From assembly GCA_035489435.1 (NCBI GenBank), contig DATHKG010000123.1: a stretch of 64,000 nucleotides of DNA; one strand, 5' to 3'. The translations under genes and the position numbers were made by a program. Under the pieces are notes generated by a model. It saw only the letters and a list, made by a program, of their open reading frames with translations. It did no database searches and was not told where the DNA came from. Positions 18,244 to 26,656 of the stretch are shown here, one piece after another. The stretch is from DATHKG01 sp035489435. GTDB taxonomy: Bacteria > Bacteroidota > Bacteroidia > Chitinophagales > Chitinophagaceae. Every line of letters starts with the position of its first letter. The first letter of the stretch is position 1.

Positions 18244-18368
18244 TTATGAGTGATGAGTTATGAGTGAGTTATGATTTGAATAAGTTATGAGTGAGTTAAG
18301 AAATTGGAACCTGGTTCCCATGCATCACTAACACACTCCACAACTCACTCATAACTCATCACTCATAA
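18244..18368. repeat. Heptad inverted repeat, locus 2: perfect 27-bp arms
   Basis: The left arm is 18244-18270 and the right arm 18342-18368; they are exact reverse complements over 27 bp, separated by 71 bp. Each arm is built of 7-bp steps such as ATGAGTG and ATGAGTT. The element fills the gap between the convergent response regulator and ruvB genes (5 and 7 bp from their stops). No U-tract terminator is present, so it is a candidate bidirectional terminator or mRNA 3'-end structure. Confidence 0.93.
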
Positions 18369-18375
18369 CTCATAC

Positions 18376-19404
18376 CTAAAATAACGTTGTTCCCGTTTGC
18401 GCGCCAGGTATCTTACCTAAGTGTGCATATGCTTTCTCCGTTGCTTCTCTGCCACGTGGTGTACGTTTAATAAATCCTTCCTGGATTAGAAATGGTTCAT
18501 AAACTTCTTCCAGCGTACCAGTTTCTTCACCTACCGCTGTTGCAATGGTCGTAATTCCGACCGGACCTCCCTTAAATTTTTCTATAATTGTTTGCAGGAT
18601 CTTGTTATCCATTTCATCAAGACCATGAGAGTCTACATTCAATGCCTTCAATGCATGTTCAGTGATGGCAATATCTATTACTCCATTGCTCAGTACCTGT
18701 GCGAAATCGCGAACCCTTCTCAGCAAACCATTCGCTATCCTTGGAGTACCGCGGCTACGTCGCGCGATCTCAAATGAGGCGTCAGAAGTGATTTTTGTTG
18801 AAAGGATTTGAGCAGATCTCAATACAATTCCCTGTAAAGTAATTGCATCATAATATTCAAGCCTTGATTTGATGGCAAAACGCGATAACAAGGGAGCAGT
18901 TAACAGCCCACTTCTTGTTGTTGCCCCAACCAATGTGAAAGGCTCCAGGTTGATTTGAATGCTTCTTGCGCTTGGACCGCTATCGATCATGATATCCAAA
19001 CGAAAATCTTCCATGGCGGCATAGAGATATTCTTCCACCACGTTGCTTAACCGATGAATCTCATCTATAAACAACACATCATGTTTTTCAAGATTAGTCA
19101 GCAAGCCTGCCAGGTCTCCCGGTTTCTCAATCACCGGGCCTGAAGTTTCTTTAATATTTACGCCCAGTTCGTTTGCAACTATCCTCGACAGCGTTGTTTT
19201 TCCAAGGCCCGGGGGTCCGTGAAATAAAATGTGATCAAGCGCTTCTCCGCGTAGTTTAGCCGCTTTGATAAAAATCTTCAGATTTTCAATAATCTGACCT
19301 TGCCCCGCGAAATCCTGTATTTCCTGGGGCCTGATATTATTTTCGAATTCTTTATCAGAATTAGAAAGTATTTCTTTGCCGTTGTTTAAATTTGGATTTG
19401 CCAT
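18376..19404 (-). CDS. ruvB: Holliday junction branch migration helicase RuvB
   Basis: RuvB is the hexameric AAA+ motor that drives branch migration with RuvA. The 342-residue protein shows Walker A GPPGLGKTTLSR (about 64-75), Walker B FIDEIHRLS, sensor GATTRSGLL and the C-terminal winged-helix domain (about 260-335, GPVGITTIATAVGE and TPRGREA). Length is typical. ruvC lies about 19 kb away, so the ruv genes are scattered here as is usual in Bacteroidota. Confidence 0.97.
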   Translation of the reverse strand: MANPNLNNGKEILSNSDKEFENNIRPQEIQDFAGQGQIIENLKIFIKAAKLRGEALDHILFHGPPGLGKTTLSRIVANELGVNIKETSGPVIEKPGDLAGLLTNLEKHDVLFIDEIHRLSNVVEEYLYAAMEDFRLDIMIDSGPSARSIQINLEPFTLVGATTRSGLLTAPLLSRFAIKSRLEYYDAITLQGIVLRSAQILSTKITSDASFEIARRSRGTPRIANGLLRRVRDFAQVLSNGVIDIAITEHALKALNVDSHGLDEMDNKILQTIIEKFKGGPVGITTIATAVGEETGTLEEVYEPFLIQEGFIKRTPRGREATEKAYAHLGKIPGAQTGTTLF

Positions 19405-19552
19405 CTGTTATATCGTAAAACTACATCAATTGAGCTGATTAGCCATTGAAATGGACCAGTAAATACAGGTTGGGTACCTCACCAGATCAGTTAATAGAAG
19501 GCTCTTAAATGAAAATATTAGATCCAAAAATGTTAACCCTCAGATATTAACC

Positions 19553-19672
19553 CACAAGAAATAATCCACAAGAATTGACCACAAGATTTGACCACAAGTA
19601 TTAACCACAAGTATTAATCACAAGTATTAATCACAAGAATTGACCTCAAGTATTAAATCAAAAGTATTAAAC
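19553..19672. repeat. Tandem repeat, 13-bp unit, nine copies, running to the ATG of the next gene
   Basis: Nine units of 13-14 bp with consensus CACAAGTATTAAT begin at 19553, 19567, 19580, 19593, 19606, 19619, 19632, 19645 and 19659. A partial tenth copy (CACAACCT) ends at the base before the ATG at 19681. The array therefore occupies the whole promoter and leader region of that gene. Confidence 0.92.
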
Positions 19673-19680
19673 CACAACCT

Positions 19681-19965
19681 ATGACTTTCGATGATTTTAT
19701 CGCCTCGCTGAAAAAAGATACACCTCCCGGTGGTATAAGTCCTTTGTTACTGGCTTTATGGTACGATGGCAAAAATGACTGGACCGGTTCTCATAACATA
19801 GCACAGGATATACATTCCAACGATGGATCATGGATCCATGCCTATCTTCATCGCAAAGAAGGCGATCCGGGCAATGCCGCCTACTGGTACCGGAAAGCCG
19901 GCAAACCCGTCCCAACCATCTCCCTGGAAATGGAATGGGAGGCCTTAGTTAAAGCGTTAATTTAG
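19681..19965 (+). CDS. Conserved hypothetical protein (94 aa)
   Basis: This soluble 94-residue protein has no signal peptide or membrane helix. It contains SPLLLALWYDGKNDW and AAYWYRKAGKPVP, motifs I recall from small conserved proteins of Bacteroidota and Proteobacteria with unknown function. The ATG follows directly on a 13-bp tandem repeat array, so no normal promoter or ribosome-binding site is visible. It converges on the M23 peptidase gene, with a heptad array between the stops. Confidence 0.72.
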   Translation: MTFDDFIASLKKDTPPGGISPLLLALWYDGKNDWTGSHNIAQDIHSNDGSWIHAYLHRKEGDPGNAAYWYRKAGKPVPTISLEMEWEALVKALI

Positions 19966-19970
19966 GATCC

Positions 19971-20091
19971 AGTGGTGAGTTTGAGTGAATTAGTGCTGAG
20001 TGTGTGAATATAAAAAAACGTTCCAAAATAAAATTTATCATTTTTTATTTCTTTAACTCAACTCACCACGCACCACTCACAACTCACAACT
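19971..20091. repeat. Heptad inverted repeat, locus 3
   Basis: GTGGTGAGTTTGAGT-type sequence on the left (19972-19989) pairs with 20053-20069 on the right with one bulge. More GTGAGT-type units extend both arms. The centre contains A-rich and T-rich runs (about 20010-20052). It lies between the convergent 94-residue gene and the M23 peptidase gene. Confidence 0.8.
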
Positions 20092-20094
20092 ATA

Positions 20095-20784
20095 TTAAAC
20101 AAACTTATTAAGTTGAAGAATGACGTCCGGATCAGGCGAATTGCTTAACCACTTTGCCTTTTCCGACACCCGGCAAACACCGGGATAATCACCGCGGAAA
20201 GTTCCCATATCATAGATCACCTGGAAATGCAGATGGGGTGGCCAGTTGCCGTTTTCAGCAGTCGGTCCGAAATGCGCAATTTCTTCACCCCTTACCACAT
20301 ATTGACCTTCAGACAGGTGATCAATATCGCGAAGGCTAAGATGACCGTATAAAGTATAAAAAGGAAGGCCATCGAGCTGGTGTAACAAAATAATTGTTGC
20401 CCCATAGTCTCCAAAATGATTATTATAATTAAAACTATGAACCATCCCACCCAGTGGTGCGAAAACCGGCGTTCCTGCTTCGCCCCATATATCTGTGCCA
20501 AGGTGTAAGCGTCTTGGTTCGTCACCCGATCTGCCTGCATCAAATACCGTACTCCGGCTATAAACCGTGCGATGTTCATTATATCCACCAATACCATATC
20601 TCGCGTTGGCCGCTTTTAACCTGCCGCTGATATATTTAGAAAACAAATTGGTATCGCTGACTATTGCAGAACTGATTTCGGGATTGGCCTTTGTAAGATC
20701 CAATAGCAGTAATTTATCGTTTGCCGCATCAAAGGGAACAACATGATGGTATTGCGACTGGTACCTGGTAAGTATATTATTCAA
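20095..20784 (-). CDS. M23 family metallopeptidase
   Basis: The 229-residue protein has the LytM/M23 zinc motifs: HLGTDIWG (H-x3-D) at about residue 93, and PHLHFQV (HxH) at about 183. M23 enzymes cut peptidoglycan cross-bridges. I see no signal peptide or membrane anchor, which is odd for a cell-wall enzyme and leaves open a non-classical or cytoplasmic role. Its ATG overlaps the stop of the ankyrin gene by 4 bp, so the two are translationally coupled. Confidence 0.88.
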   Translation of the reverse strand: MNNILTRYQSQYHHVVPFDAANDKLLLLDLTKANPEISSAIVSDTNLFSKYISGRLKAANARYGIGGYNEHRTVYSRSTVFDAGRSGDEPRRLHLGTDIWGEAGTPVFAPLGGMVHSFNYNNHFGDYGATIILLHQLDGLPFYTLYGHLSLRDIDHLSEGQYVVRGEEIAHFGPTAENGNWPPHLHFQVIYDMGTFRGDYPGVCRVSEKAKWLSNSPDPDVILQLNKFV

Positions 20785-21263
20785 GAGCCTGCAAATTCTT
20801 CCATGATTTCAATCGCTTCTACGTTACCTTGTTGAACAGCAAGGTCAAAAGCAGTCAGGCCACGGTTTTCAGTCACTGTTACATCAGCACCATGTTCAAG
20901 CAAAACCCTTACAACCTGGTTTCTGCCAAACATGGTTGCAAACATCAACGCTGTCCCGCCGTTACCATGTTTGAGGTTTATATCTGCGCCATTCCCGAGC
21001 AACCATTTCGCGAGCTCAGTATAACCTTTAAAGCTTACTCCCATCAAAGCCGTGTTGCCACCTGCATCCCCGGCATTTATATCAGCTCCGGCTTCTAACA
21101 ATATGCGTGCTGCCTCCGGTTGATTATTATAGGTAGCAAGGATTAGCGGCGTATATCCCCTCGCGTCCGAACAATTAACTTCGGCACCACCTGCTATCAA
21201 TTGCTGTAACAATACGGTGTCACCGGTTCTTGCAGCATCAAAAATTTTGTTGTCAACGGCCAT
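20781..21263 (-). CDS. Ankyrin repeat protein
   Basis: The 160 residues are almost entirely ankyrin repeats of 33 residues, four to five units, with the typical G-TPLILA, G-NTALMGV, GGTALMFA and GLTAFDLA turns. No signal peptide is present. Such proteins bind other proteins; the partner may be the M23 peptidase encoded by the overlapping downstream gene, in the way ankyrin immunity or inhibitor proteins sit beside toxic enzymes, but that is only an inference. Confidence 0.88.
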   Translation of the reverse strand: MAVDNKIFDAARTGDTVLLQQLIAGGAEVNCSDARGYTPLILATYNNQPEAARILLEAGADINAGDAGGNTALMGVSFKGYTELAKWLLGNGADINLKHGNGGTALMFATMFGRNQVVRVLLEHGADVTVTENRGLTAFDLAVQQGNVEAIEIMEEFAGS

Positions 21264-21654
21264 TATAATTGATTTATTGAGATGAACAGTTCAGGATTTT
21301 TCAGATACCTTCCCTGCTCAGAGTTTCATTTTATTAATCAGGTTTTCATTTAATTAATAAGCATTTCATTGGTCAGTACCTTTTTGTTTAAGTTGGCTTG
21401 TTTTGGCCGCGTTTTGGTCAGGCAGTACAAACTGGCTTTTTTCTGCTGGTTTTAAAAATGCCCCGTTTTGAAGAACAGGCCGTCTAAAGTTATTGAATTT
21501 TCAAATGGTTCATGGCTGACGCCTCAATTCATCTTCAATTTTCATTCCCGGAATCAAAAATCCTTCCGCTTATCAATTTCTGAATTTTTGGAATCCATAA
21601 TCATTTAACTTAGGAATCGTCAATTATCAAAGGACCAGTCAAAACTAACACAGC
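21264..21654. other. 391-bp intergenic region between divergent genes
   Basis: It holds a short tandem repeat at 21322-21375 and nothing else that I can name. No TAnnTTTG box was found for either the ankyrin gene or the tricorn-like gene. Confidence 0.6.
21322..21375. repeat. Tandem repeat, 20-bp unit, about 2.5 copies
   Basis: Units begin at 21322, 21342 and 21362, each with the core TTTCATT followed by TAATTAAT-like sequence and AG. The third copy is partial and degenerate. Confidence 0.7.
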
Positions 21655-24600
21655 ATGAAAAAACTGACCAGCTTACTGCTTTTATTGGTGACGGCCACTG
21701 CTGTCATGTCACAAAACAGTCCCATGTGGATGCGTTATCCCGCTATCTCACCAGACGGAAAAACGATCGTTTTCAGCTACAAAGGTGATCTCTATAAGGT
21801 AGCCTCTGCCGGAGGTGAAGCGACACCGCTAACACTTCATGAAGCACATGATTATATGCCGGTCTGGAGCCGGGATGGCAAATCGATTGCGTTTGCCAGC
21901 GACCGGTATGGAAATTTTGATGTATTCGTGATGCCTTCCAACGGAGGTGAAGCAAAACGACTGACCTATCATTCAGCAAACGACTATCCCTACGACTTTA
22001 CACCCGACGGGAAATCTGTATTGTTTGGCACAGGCAGAAATGATATCTATACCAGTGCCAGGTTCCCAATAAGGAATATTTTCAGTAAACTTTATAAGGT
22101 GCCGGTTGAAGGCGGAAGATCAGTGATGTTTCTTTCGGCAGGATCTGAATTTGCCCGTTTCAATAACAAAGGTGATCAACTGATTTTCCAGGACAGGAAG
22201 GGTTTCGAAGATCCCTGGCGTAAACATCATACATCTTCAGTTACCAGGGATATCTGGTTATATGATGTCAAAAAAGATGACTATCAGCAGGTTTCAGGGT
22301 TTGAAGGCGAAAACCGGGAGCCTTTGTTTTCTGCAGATGATAAATCGCTCTATTACCTGAGTGAAAAAAATGGCAGCACCCAGAATATATATAAGGCAAC
22401 TGTCGGAGAAAAATCTGCTGAAATACAGGTGACGAAGTTTACAAAAAACCCGGTAAGACATCTTACACGTTCCAATGACAATATGCTTTGTTTTACTTAT
22501 GACGGTTCGATTTATACATTAAAGGAAAACGATTCACCCAAAAAAGTTGCCATAACAATCAACACTGATGGCCGAACAAATACCGAAAAAATTATCCCGA
22601 TCAATACCGGTGTTACTCAAACAACACTTTCTCCTAATGGAAAAGAAATAGCCTTCATTGTTCGTGGTGAAGTATTTGTGACTTCGGTAGAAGGAGGAAT
22701 TACAAAACGTATAACCAATACCCCGGTGCAGGAAAGAACTGTTGAATTCAGTCCTGATGGCCGTTCATTGGTCTACGCTTCAGAAAGAAACAATAGCTGG
22801 AACATTTACCGTTCTACCATTGAAAGAAAAGAAGAACCCTATTTCTATACTTCAACCGTATTGAAAGAAGAGCCATTGCTAACTACCGAAGCAGAAGAAT
22901 TTCAACCGGTCTATTCACCAGATGGAAAGGAAATCGCTTACCTGGAAGAAAGGAATCTCATCAGGGTTTATAACATCGCTGATAAAAAATCAAGGACCAT
23001 CGTACCAAAAGGAATAAACTTTTCTTATGCTGATGGCGACCAGTATTTTACCTGGTCACCTGATAGCAAATGGTTAGCTTTTAATTCTGCAGAGGGAGCA
23101 TGGAGCAGGGCTGAAGTTTCACTGATGAAAGCTGATGGTTCAGGTGAAAGAATTAATCTGACCCAAAGCGGTTTTTTTGATGGCGGTGCAAAATGGACCA
23201 TGAGTGGAAAAGCAATCATCTGGACTACTGACCGTGACGGCAAAAAGCCACTGGCTTTCCAGGGTGCACGTGAAGTGGATGTTTATGCCATGTTTTTCGA
23301 CCAGGAATTGTATGACCGTTTCAAGTTGAATAAAGATGATTTTTCACTCTTAAAAGAAAAAGAAGAAAACGAGAAAAAGGAAAAAAAGGATACCGCGCTG
23401 CAGGATGCTATTGCGAAAAAGGAGAAAGACTGGAAACCTTTATTTGAAAACCTGGAAAACCGTAAAGTCAGGCTCACTATCAACTCCGGTAACATTTCAG
23501 ATTATTTGTTATCCACGGATGGAGAGAAATTGTATTACCTGGCGAGGGTTGAAAAAGGCTATGATTTATGGCTGACTAATACCAGGACGCGTGAAACAAA
23601 AATTCTTTCCAAACTTGATGGAGGTCCTGCTGGTATGGAAATTTCAAAAGATGGAAAAAACATTTTTGTTGTGAGTGATGGCAAGATAATGAAGGTCGAT
23701 GCTGATGCCGGTCGTGTTGCGCCTGTGATCGTGAACGGCGAAATGAACCTGAATACCGCCGCGGAAAGACAATATATTTTTGAACATGCATGGCGCCAGG
23801 TTTTGAAAAAGTTTTATGACCCGGAAATGAAGGGAGTAGACTGGAAACTCTATAAGGAAACCTACGCGAAATTCCTGCCTCATATAAATAACAATAATGA
23901 TTTCCAGGAGTTGCTGAGCGAGATGCTGGGCGAGTTAAACGCTTCGCATACTGGTGGACGTTACGCACCCGCAATTACAAATCCTGATATCACAGCAAGC
24001 CTTGGTTTGCTTTATGACGAAACCTTCGATGGCCCGGGTGTTAAGGTAATGGAGGTGTTGGAAGGGGGTCCTTTTTTAAATGCAAAAACAAAACTTACCA
24101 GGGGTGTTGTGATTGAAAAAATTGATGGTGAAACGATCACCGCAGATATGGACTGGAACAAATTACTGAATCGAAAGGCAACTAAAAACGTATTACTAAC
24201 GGTTTATAATCCTGCCACCAAAGAACGTTGGGATGAAAGTTTGAAACCAATCACCCAAGTTGAAGAACAGGGATTGCTTTATAATCGTTGGGTGAAAATG
24301 ATGCGTAAAAAAGTGGATGAATTAAGCGGTGGCAAGGTTGGTTATGTACATGTGCAAGGCATGAATGATGGAAGTTTCAGAACAGTTTATGAAGATGTGC
24401 TTGGTAAAAATGCTGATAAGGAAGCGCTGATAGTTGATACCAGATTTAACGGCGGGGGCTGGCTGCACGATGACCTGGTATCTTTTCTTGGCGGTAAACC
24501 ATATCTCGATTTTTCTCCACAGGGCGCAAAACCAACTTCCGGTGAGCCAAGAAATAAATGGGCCAAACCCTCTTCGGTAGTTATGAGCGAAAGCAATTAT

Positions 24601-24912
24601 TCTGATGCTTTCCTTTTCCCTTATGCTTATAAAAGCCTCGGACTCGGCAAACTGATTGGCATGCCTGTCCCAGGTACTGGTACGGCTGTGTGGTGGGAAA
24701 CCCAGATAGATCCTACCCTGGTGTTTGGTATTCCAATGGTTGCTACAATAGGCAAGGAGAACAGGCCTACTGAAAATCTTCAACTGGAGCCGGATATCAA
24801 AGTGCCTAATGATTTCAAAGCGATTTTGTCAGGCAAGGATCAGCAATTGGAAAGAGCTGTACAGGAAATGCTGAACGAGATCAAAAATAAACCAGTAAAA
24901 AAGGCTTTTTAA
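21655..24912 (+). CDS. Tricorn-like serine protease (PD40 propeller, PDZ, S41), secreted
   Basis: The 1085-residue protein begins with a signal peptide (MKKLTSLLLLLVTATAVMSQ). WD40-like PD40 propeller repeats follow (SPDGKTIVFS, SPDGKEIAYL and similar, about 30-540). There is a lysine/glutamate-rich linker, a second propeller-like part, a PDZ-like region (about 770-870) and the S41 domain. The catalytic His is likely in NASHTGG and the Ser in NYSDAF; LEPDI lies near the end. Tricorn homologues degrade peptides; this one is probably periplasmic. There is no T9SS tail. A strong hairpin terminator follows the stop. Confidence 0.92.
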   Translation: MKKLTSLLLLLVTATAVMSQNSPMWMRYPAISPDGKTIVFSYKGDLYKVASAGGEATPLTLHEAHDYMPVWSRDGKSIAFASDRYGNFDVFVMPSNGGEAKRLTYHSANDYPYDFTPDGKSVLFGTGRNDIYTSARFPIRNIFSKLYKVPVEGGRSVMFLSAGSEFARFNNKGDQLIFQDRKGFEDPWRKHHTSSVTRDIWLYDVKKDDYQQVSGFEGENREPLFSADDKSLYYLSEKNGSTQNIYKATVGEKSAEIQVTKFTKNPVRHLTRSNDNMLCFTYDGSIYTLKENDSPKKVAITINTDGRTNTEKIIPINTGVTQTTLSPNGKEIAFIVRGEVFVTSVEGGITKRITNTPVQERTVEFSPDGRSLVYASERNNSWNIYRSTIERKEEPYFYTSTVLKEEPLLTTEAEEFQPVYSPDGKEIAYLEERNLIRVYNIADKKSRTIVPKGINFSYADGDQYFTWSPDSKWLAFNSAEGAWSRAEVSLMKADGSGERINLTQSGFFDGGAKWTMSGKAIIWTTDRDGKKPLAFQGAREVDVYAMFFDQELYDRFKLNKDDFSLLKEKEENEKKEKKDTALQDAIAKKEKDWKPLFENLENRKVRLTINSGNISDYLLSTDGEKLYYLARVEKGYDLWLTNTRTRETKILSKLDGGPAGMEISKDGKNIFVVSDGKIMKVDADAGRVAPVIVNGEMNLNTAAERQYIFEHAWRQVLKKFYDPEMKGVDWKLYKETYAKFLPHINNNNDFQELLSEMLGELNASHTGGRYAPAITNPDITASLGLLYDETFDGPGVKVMEVLEGGPFLNAKTKLTRGVVIEKIDGETITADMDWNKLLNRKATKNVLLTVYNPATKERWDESLKPITQVEEQGLLYNRWVKMMRKKVDELSGGKVGYVHVQGMNDGSFRTVYEDVLGKNADKEALIVDTRFNGGGWLHDDLVSFLGGKPYLDFSPQGAKPTSGEPRNKWAKPSSVVMSESNYSDAFLFPYAYKSLGLGKLIGMPVPGTGTAVWWETQIDPTLVFGIPMVATIGKENRPTENLQLEPDIKVPNDFKAILSGKDQQLERAVQEMLNEIKNKPVKKAF

Positions 24913-24930
24913 TGCGATCGTTTTATATGC

Positions 24931-24962
24931 AAAAACCGGCAATTGATTTTGCCGGTTTTTTT
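24931..24962 (+). terminator. Intrinsic terminator after the tricorn-like gene
   Basis: AAAAACCGGCAA and TTGCCGGTTTTTTT form a GC-rich hairpin with runs of A and T on the two sides, so it can act in both directions. The opposing gene ends at 24983. Confidence 0.92.
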
Positions 24963-24982
24963 GTGTGATAAGAAGAACACGA

Positions 24983-25954
24983 TTATCGAAGAAAAAAGGT
25001 ATTTTGAATTCCTTGTTTAAAACGCCAGGTAGCATAAACATTGTGGATGTGTGCAAGGGTTTGGAGAGAACTATCAACCTGGCCTGAGGTCATAATTCTA
25101 AAAACAAATAATCTATGAATACCTGCATCAAAAGATCTTTCAAGCTGAAGCTCTTTATAGCTGACAGATCCTTCAGGGATAGGAAGCTGAAACCCGTTTG
25201 ACACAAGGGCTGAAAAAGGAAAAACAAGTGCTTCCTTTAAAGGTTGCATGTGATTTTTTCCGAGGCTGTAAACCATTTTAAAAGCGGCGGCATTCATATC
25301 AGACAGTAAGATCTTTTTTGAAGCTTCTACCTGAGCACAAGCCAGGCCTCCGTGCCTTAGAGAAATTACATAATAGTTGGCACTTACCTGTCCGTGGAGG
25401 TCAGTTGGGAAAAGGTTGAAAAGTCCACTTTTTTCAACCGTAATAAGGGAAATCGTTCTTGGAAGCGAATATGCTATTTGTACCTGCTTATATAAATTGC
25501 CTGCCAGAAAAACGTTACCCGGTTTATAGTTATAAAGCCTGTTATATAATTGACCAGCTGCCTGGCCAAATAAAGATGTGAAATGATGTTCGCCATTAAC
25601 CCCTTTATAAAAGTTAATATCGCCATCATCAGTATTTATTGATTTTATTTTTTTTAACTCCAGCTTTGCAATGGTTGCATTAAGCTTGAAAGATCCGTTT
25701 TTTGGTAATGGATTCTGACTGAAGTTGATGGTAATTTTTTCAGAGCTGTGCGTATTGTAATTTGAAGATAAGGCCAAAATAAGGGGGCAATAACCTGTAA
25801 AGGCATGATGATTTGTAACGTCTGCTACAATGTTACCTTTTTCAATAAGACTGAGCTGGAGCGGAAGTTGAAAAGATTCTTTTGAGAGACATAAATATTC
25901 CTGTGGGTAATGCAGGCCCTCTAATCGTTTTGTTATTTTTTTAAACTTGTTCAT
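24983..25954 (-). CDS. Flavin reductase-like (FMN-binding split barrel) protein, tentative
   Basis: I start this at the ATG at 25952-25954 (323 residues); in-frame ATG and TTG codons at 25972 and 25984 are also possible. The middle part, with RTISLITVEKSG, NLFPTDLHG and YYVISLRHGG, resembles flavin reductase-like split-barrel domains, with a SLGKNHM segment near residue 240. No signal peptide is present. The C-terminal 60 residues contain HIHNVYATWRF, which I do not recognise. The gene follows the 181-residue gene on the same strand, with a possible 33-codon frame between them. The assignment rests on motif resemblance only. Confidence 0.55.
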   Translation of the reverse strand: MNKFKKITKRLEGLHYPQEYLCLSKESFQLPLQLSLIEKGNIVADVTNHHAFTGYCPLILALSSNYNTHSSEKITINFSQNPLPKNGSFKLNATIAKLELKKIKSINTDDGDINFYKGVNGEHHFTSLFGQAAGQLYNRLYNYKPGNVFLAGNLYKQVQIAYSLPRTISLITVEKSGLFNLFPTDLHGQVSANYYVISLRHGGLACAQVEASKKILLSDMNAAAFKMVYSLGKNHMQPLKEALVFPFSALVSNGFQLPIPEGSVSYKELQLERSFDAGIHRLFVFRIMTSGQVDSSLQTLAHIHNVYATWRFKQGIQNTFFLR

Positions 25955-26042
25955 TTTTTTTGAGATCTTCATAGACGGGGTCAACCAAATGACCTGAAGT
26001 GGACTTATTGGCTTTGATCCATTCGTTGGACCTTAGCTGCAC
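25941..26042 (-). CDS. Possible small coupled ORF (33 aa)
   Basis: A GTG at 26042-26040 overlaps the TAG stop of the upstream gene in the sequence TAGTG and opens a 33-codon frame ending at TAA 25943-25941. The peptide (with NEWIKANKS and DPVYEDLKKNEQV) looks like protein sequence rather than random translation. It overlaps the start of the downstream gene by 14 bp. It could be a real small protein, a coupling device, or a remnant. Confidence 0.3.
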   Translation of the reverse strand: MQLRSNEWIKANKSTSGHLVDPVYEDLKKNEQV

Positions 26043-26536
26043 TATAAGCTGACAGGTTCTTTTAAATCAAAAGACGGTATTTCAATTTGCTCAAGCATTT
26101 TCTCTTCGAGCATGTTTGCATATGTTTCGAAATAAACAATTACATCTTCTCTTTGATTTCGTTTGAGCCAGCGGAAACCGCCAGGCAGATTATTAAGCAC
26201 GGCGCTATCTTCCAGGTACTCAAGATTATGTATATCGATATTGGTAAGTCCCATTGAACGCAGTTCAGTAATCAGCAAACCAAGGGGAATTCCAGTCACT
26301 GCGCAAGACTCCTCAACAATCTCTGTCCACTCACCATAGCCAGTATGCGCATAAGACTGTATCTCCTCCTTACTTAATCTTGTTACTACCTGTAACAAAT
26401 GACCGCAGTTGCACGCTCCGTGATGTCCCCAGGCATAAAAAGCGCCGCTCCGCAAATTGTTTGCAGCTGTTCTCAGACCCCCGACGAGGATATCCGTTTT
26501 TGCTCCCAGGCTGCCAGCTGTCACGTTCGTTGTCAT
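26042..26536 (-). CDS. Conserved hypothetical protein with Cys/His cluster
   Basis: I choose the ATG at 26534-26536 (start MTTNVTAGSLGAK, 164 residues) over an upstream in-frame ATG at 26587 that would add 17 residues and push into the promoter space of the divergent gene. The segment WGHHGACNCGHLL near residue 38 has two Cys and three His and could bind metal. No signal peptide or membrane helix is present. I do not recognise a family with a known function. The neighbouring flavin reductase-like gene is downstream in the same direction. Confidence 0.65.
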   Translation of the reverse strand: MTTNVTAGSLGAKTDILVGGLRTAANNLRSGAFYAWGHHGACNCGHLLQVVTRLSKEEIQSYAHTGYGEWTEIVEESCAVTGIPLGLLITELRSMGLTNIDIHNLEYLEDSAVLNNLPGGFRWLKRNQREDVIVYFETYANMLEEKMLEQIEIPSFDLKEPVSL

Positions 26537-26656
26537 ACGTGTAATTTCCGAAAAAAAGTGAACATCTCTCCACTTTGATATTGGCAAAAAAACACGGAGA
26601 ATGTTAAAAACTCCGGGCTCATGTAATATAAACTTACCTCAATCGTTGTTATCCGG

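Noticed and set aside
23576..23974. 132-codon minus-strand frame inside the tricorn-like gene
   Set aside because: Shadow of a clear, conserved gene on the other strand.
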